From JBCCGE01 sp039029455 (GTDB taxonomy: Bacteria > Pseudomonadota > Gammaproteobacteria > Arenicellales > Poriferihabitantaceae): a stretch of 8,077 bases of DNA. A program made the translations under genes and the position numbers. The notes under the pieces were generated by a model, which did no database searches, was not told where the DNA came from, and saw only the letters and a program-made list of their open reading frames with translations. The stretch is taken from assembly GCA_039029455.1 (NCBI GenBank), contig JBCCGE010000125.1:1-8077 (forward strand), in the 5' to 3' direction. Shown piece by piece: positions 6,329 to 8,077 of the stretch (positions within the stretch are counted from its first letter, which is position 1; every line of letters starts with the position of its first letter).

Positions 6329-6343
6329 CTGAACCTTGTTCAG
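6329..6343 (+). other. Small hairpin in the leader of the A-type carrier gene
   Basis: The sequence ctgaac (6329-6334) pairs perfectly with gttcag (6338-6343) around a three-base loop, ctt. It ends 31 bases before the start codon at 6375. No T run follows, so it is not a terminator. Confidence 0.3.
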
Positions 6344-6374
6344 ATAACTTGAAACCCAGTCCAAGAAGTTTATC

Positions 6375-6746
6375 ATGAGTGAATACAGTCATATTATTTC
6401 CGACACCGACCTGAATGTCACCGAGAGTGCCCGTGAGAAAATCACCGCTCTTGTTGAGGATACCGATGGTGAAGCGGGTGCTGTGCGCATATATGTCGCC
6501 GGCGGCGGATGTTCGGGGATGAACTATGGAATGACCTTTGCGGTCAAAGAGGATGAATTTGACAGCGTGATGACGGACGGCAATGGTTTCAAGCTGGTTG
6601 TCGATCCAATTGCGCTCAGCTTTCTGGGCGGTGCCGAAGTCGACTACGTCGACGATGGTTTGAATGCGTCTTTTGTGTTTAACAACGTATTTCAGTCTGT
6701 AGGCGGCAGTGGTGCCTGCGGCGGATGCGGCGGCGGTGCATTTTAG
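6375..6746 (+). CDS. A-type iron-sulfur cluster carrier, ErpA/IscA (HesB-like) family
   Basis: A-type carriers receive iron-sulfur clusters from the scaffold and pass them to apoproteins. The 123-residue protein has the full domain: an N-terminal helix (LNVTESAREKI), the first cysteine in YVAGGGCSGMNYGMTF (C46), VVDPIALSFLGGAEVDYVDD, and a C-terminal cysteine pair. The GGGCSG context resembles ErpA more than IscA. The last two cysteines (C115, C118) sit in GACGGCGGGAF, with two glycines between them, where ErpA and IscA normally have CGCG with one. All three expected ligands are present, but their geometry may differ. The frame starts at an ATG preceded by a weak aagaag; clpS follows after 39 bases. 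The family assignment is secure, but whether this is ErpA or another paralog is not, so no symbol is given. Confidence 0.9.
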   Translation: MSEYSHIISDTDLNVTESAREKITALVEDTDGEAGAVRIYVAGGGCSGMNYGMTFAVKEDEFDSVMTDGNGFKLVVDPIALSFLGGAEVDYVDDGLNASFVFNNVFQSVGGSGACGGCGGGAF

Positions 6747-6785
6747 ATCGATTTGGGCCGACGTATTTATTGTTCAGCCAGCACG

Positions 6786-7112
6786 ATGAGCGATCAGAAA
6801 AAAGACTCGCAGGACAACGGTACCGGGCTCGTCGTCGAGACGACCAAACCGAAAGTCAAAAAGCCGCCCCTGTACAAGGTGCTGCTGCTGAATGACGACT
6901 ACACGCCGATGGAGTTTGTCGTGCATCTGTTGATGCGCTTCTTCAATCTTTCACAGGATAAGGCCGAGCAGATCATGATTCATGTGCATACCAAAGGCGT
7001 TGGCGTGTGCGGCGTTTATCCCCGTGAAATTGCGGAGACCAAGGTGCGGCTGGTAATGGATTTCGCCAGTGAGAATCAACACCCGCTGCAATGTACTATG
7101 GAGAAAGAGTAG
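6786..7112 (+). CDS. clpS: ATP-dependent Clp protease adaptor ClpS
   Basis: ClpS recognises proteins with N-degron residues (Leu, Phe, Tyr, Trp) and delivers them to ClpAP. From the ATG at 6786 the protein has 108 residues (E. coli, 106). A charged, flexible N-terminal tail of about 27 residues is followed by the core: YKVLLLNDDYTPMEFVV (N36, D37 and M42 in the degron pocket), HVHTKGVGVCGVY (H68), EIAETKV, and NQHPLQCTMEKE. The tail is the part that engages and slows ClpA. A TTG at 6753 would add 11 residues without family similarity, and the ATG is preferred even though neither has a clear ribosome binding site. clpA follows after 36 bases in the same orientation, the usual arrangement. Confidence 0.95.
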   Translation: MSDQKKDSQDNGTGLVVETTKPKVKKPPLYKVLLLNDDYTPMEFVVHLLMRFFNLSQDKAEQIMIHVHTKGVGVCGVYPREIAETKVRLVMDFASENQHPLQCTMEKE

Positions 7113-7148
7113 AGCCGGAAAAATCGGCGACTGTGAACTGAGAAGACT

Positions 7149-8077
7149 ATGTTATCTGAAGAGCTGGAAATTACCCTTGGTGCCGCCGTTTCGATGGCGC
7201 GAAAGGAGCGCCACGAAATCATCACTGTCGAGCATCTTCTGTTTGCACTTCTCGACGACACCGGCACCCGCAAGGCGCTGGTGTCATGCGGTGGAGATAT
7301 CAGTCAACTGAAAAAATCCCTGTCCGAATATCTGGAGAACGAAGTGCCGCTGCTGGGCGATGGCGATGATCTGGAACCCCAGCCCGGACTCGGATTCCAG
7401 CGCGTCCTGCAGCGCGCAATTATGCACGTACAAAGCTCCGGCAAAAAGGAAGTCGAGGGCAAGAATGTTCTGGTGGCGGTTTTTTCTGAAAAAGAGTCCT
7501 ATGCGGTTTATTTTCTGAGTCAGCAGGATATCTCTCGATTTGACGTTGTGAATTACATCTCCCACGGAATCACCAAGGTGCCGGAACGGGATCAGCTGCC
7601 GGCTCCGGAAGAGGAGCAGAAAATCGATGACGACGAAGAGTCAGTCGACCGGGGTGGGGCGCTTGAAAACTACACGCTGAATCTGAATGAGCTTGCCGAA
7701 CAGGGGAAAATCGATCCGCTGATTGGTCGCGCAAAGGAACTGGAGCGCACAGTTCAGATTCTGTGCCGACGCCGTAAGAACAATCCGTTGTTCGTGGGCG
7801 AGGCCGGTGTCGGTAAAACGGCTCTGGCCGAGGGGCTGGCGCGGAGGATCGTGAAGAACGAAGTTCCCGAGGTGTTGGCTGAGAGTACGATCTACTCACT
7901 GGATATGGGGGCTTTGCTTGCCGGTGCGAAATATCGGGGCGATTTTGAGCAGCGACTGAAAGCGGTATTGAAAGCGCTCGACAAGGAAGACGGTGCCATC
8001 CTTTTTATTGATGAGATTCACACGATAATTGGTGCCGGTGCGGTCTCTGGTGGCGCTCTCGATGCATCAAACCTGCT
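7149..8077 (+). CDS. clpA: ATP-dependent Clp protease ATP-binding subunit ClpA, 3'-truncated
   Basis: ClpA is the AAA+ unfoldase that feeds substrates into the ClpP peptidase and receives N-degron substrates from ClpS. The frame opens at the ATG at 7149 (MLSEELEITLG) and runs off the window after about 309 codons; the family is about 750 residues, so well over half is missing. Visible are the N-terminal Clp repeat domain (about 1-140), an acidic linker (PAPEEEQKIDDDEES), and most of the large part of the first AAA+ module. That module shows LIGRAKELERTVQIL, Walker A GEAGVGKT (217-224), the pore loop GAKYRGDFE, and Walker B ILFIDEIH (D288, E289). The segment GAGAVSGGALDASNL is characteristic of ClpA and differs from ClpB and ClpC. 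Only a weak purine stretch precedes the start. No break is seen in the visible part. Confidence 0.96.
   Translation, partial: MLSEELEITLGAAVSMARKERHEIITVEHLLFALLDDTGTRKALVSCGGDISQLKKSLSEYLENEVPLLGDGDDLEPQPGLGFQRVLQRAIMHVQSSGKKEVEGKNVLVAVFSEKESYAVYFLSQQDISRFDVVNYISHGITKVPERDQLPAPEEEQKIDDDEESVDRGGALENYTLNLNELAEQGKIDPLIGRAKELERTVQILCRRRKNNPLFVGEAGVGKTALAEGLARRIVKNEVPEVLAESTIYSLDMGALLAGAKYRGDFEQRLKAVLKALDKEDGAILFIDEIHTIIGAGAVSGGALDASNL

Larger units (their letters stand above)
5931..6374. other. Intergenic region between yggX and the A-type carrier gene
   Basis: These 444 bases separate two divergent iron-related genes and have no convincing protein-coding gene. From left to right they hold the 8-base inverted repeat near yggX, a possible folded segment (5990-6084), two short direct repeats (ttgaatc at 6127-6133 and 6137-6143; cgatccggatg/cgatctggatg at 6172-6182 and 6193-6203), a small gggt/accc hairpin at 6154-6165, an A-rich stretch (about 6250-6300) with a perfect TTGACA, and a six-base-pair hairpin at 6329-6343. 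Both yggX and the A-type carrier must be transcribed from promoters here, unless their transcripts start inside neighbouring genes. A membrane-like minus-strand frame at 6110-6376 was judged an artefact of the A-rich plus strand. Confidence 0.6.

Noticed and set aside
5931..6374. A tRNA or known riboswitch in the long intergenic region
   Set aside because: No cloverleaf with a GTTC-type T loop and no conserved core of a riboswitch I know could be found on either strand.
6110..6376. Minus-strand frame of 88 residues with a hydrophobic, membrane-like stretch
   Set aside because: The hydrophobic run is the expected translation of the complement of an A-rich stretch, its start lies inside the carrier start codon region with no ribosome binding site, and no family is recognised.
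6753..6785. TTG start extending ClpS by 11 residues
   Set aside because: The added residues have no ClpS similarity, while the ATG at 6786 gives the usual family length.
7114..7128. gccg/cggc hairpin between clpS and clpA as a terminator or attenuator
   Set aside because: The stem has only four pairs and no T run follows, and the two genes are normally co-transcribed.

Overview
The window reads as a chromosomal housekeeping segment from a gammaproteobacterium outside the Enterobacterales. The first half keeps the order fabF - mltG - tmk - holB - pilZ - tatD/ycfH known from Pseudomonas-like genomes, and the right end carries the clpS-clpA pair. A type IV pilus PilZ protein and a YggX protein also fit this class. 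I cannot name the genus. I saw no mobile element, CRISPR array, tRNA or rRNA.

Positions 1-5597 hold seven tightly packed plus-strand genes that look like one transcription unit: the 3' part of fabF (fatty acid elongation), mltG (terminates glycan strands in peptidoglycan), tmk (dTMP to dTDP), holB (delta' subunit of the DNA polymerase III clamp loader), pilZ (type IV pilus assembly), a TatD-family metal-dependent hydrolase, and apt (adenine salvage). Gaps run from overlaps (tmk/holB by 1 base, tatD/apt by 4) up to 85 bases. The pabC gene that often sits between fabF and mltG is absent.

Positions 5598-6374 hold one minus-strand gene, yggX (Fe(II) trafficking and oxidative protection), convergent with apt. 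Next comes a 444-base non-coding stretch between yggX and a divergent iron-sulfur gene. It holds a perfect 8-base inverted repeat close to yggX, a possible folded RNA, a candidate promoter and a small hairpin. This is the least explained part of the window.

Positions 6375-8077 hold an ErpA/IscA-like A-type iron-sulfur carrier with an unusual C-terminal CGGC motif, then clpS (N-degron adaptor) and the 5' part of clpA (unfoldase of ClpAP), all on the plus strand. yggX and the A-type carrier both concern iron and iron-sulfur homeostasis and share one intergenic region, so shared control is possible.

I found no convincing new multi-gene system. The observations most worth a second look are the yggX/iron-sulfur intergenic region, the CGGC motif of the A-type carrier, and the low-complexity N-terminal extension of PilZ.
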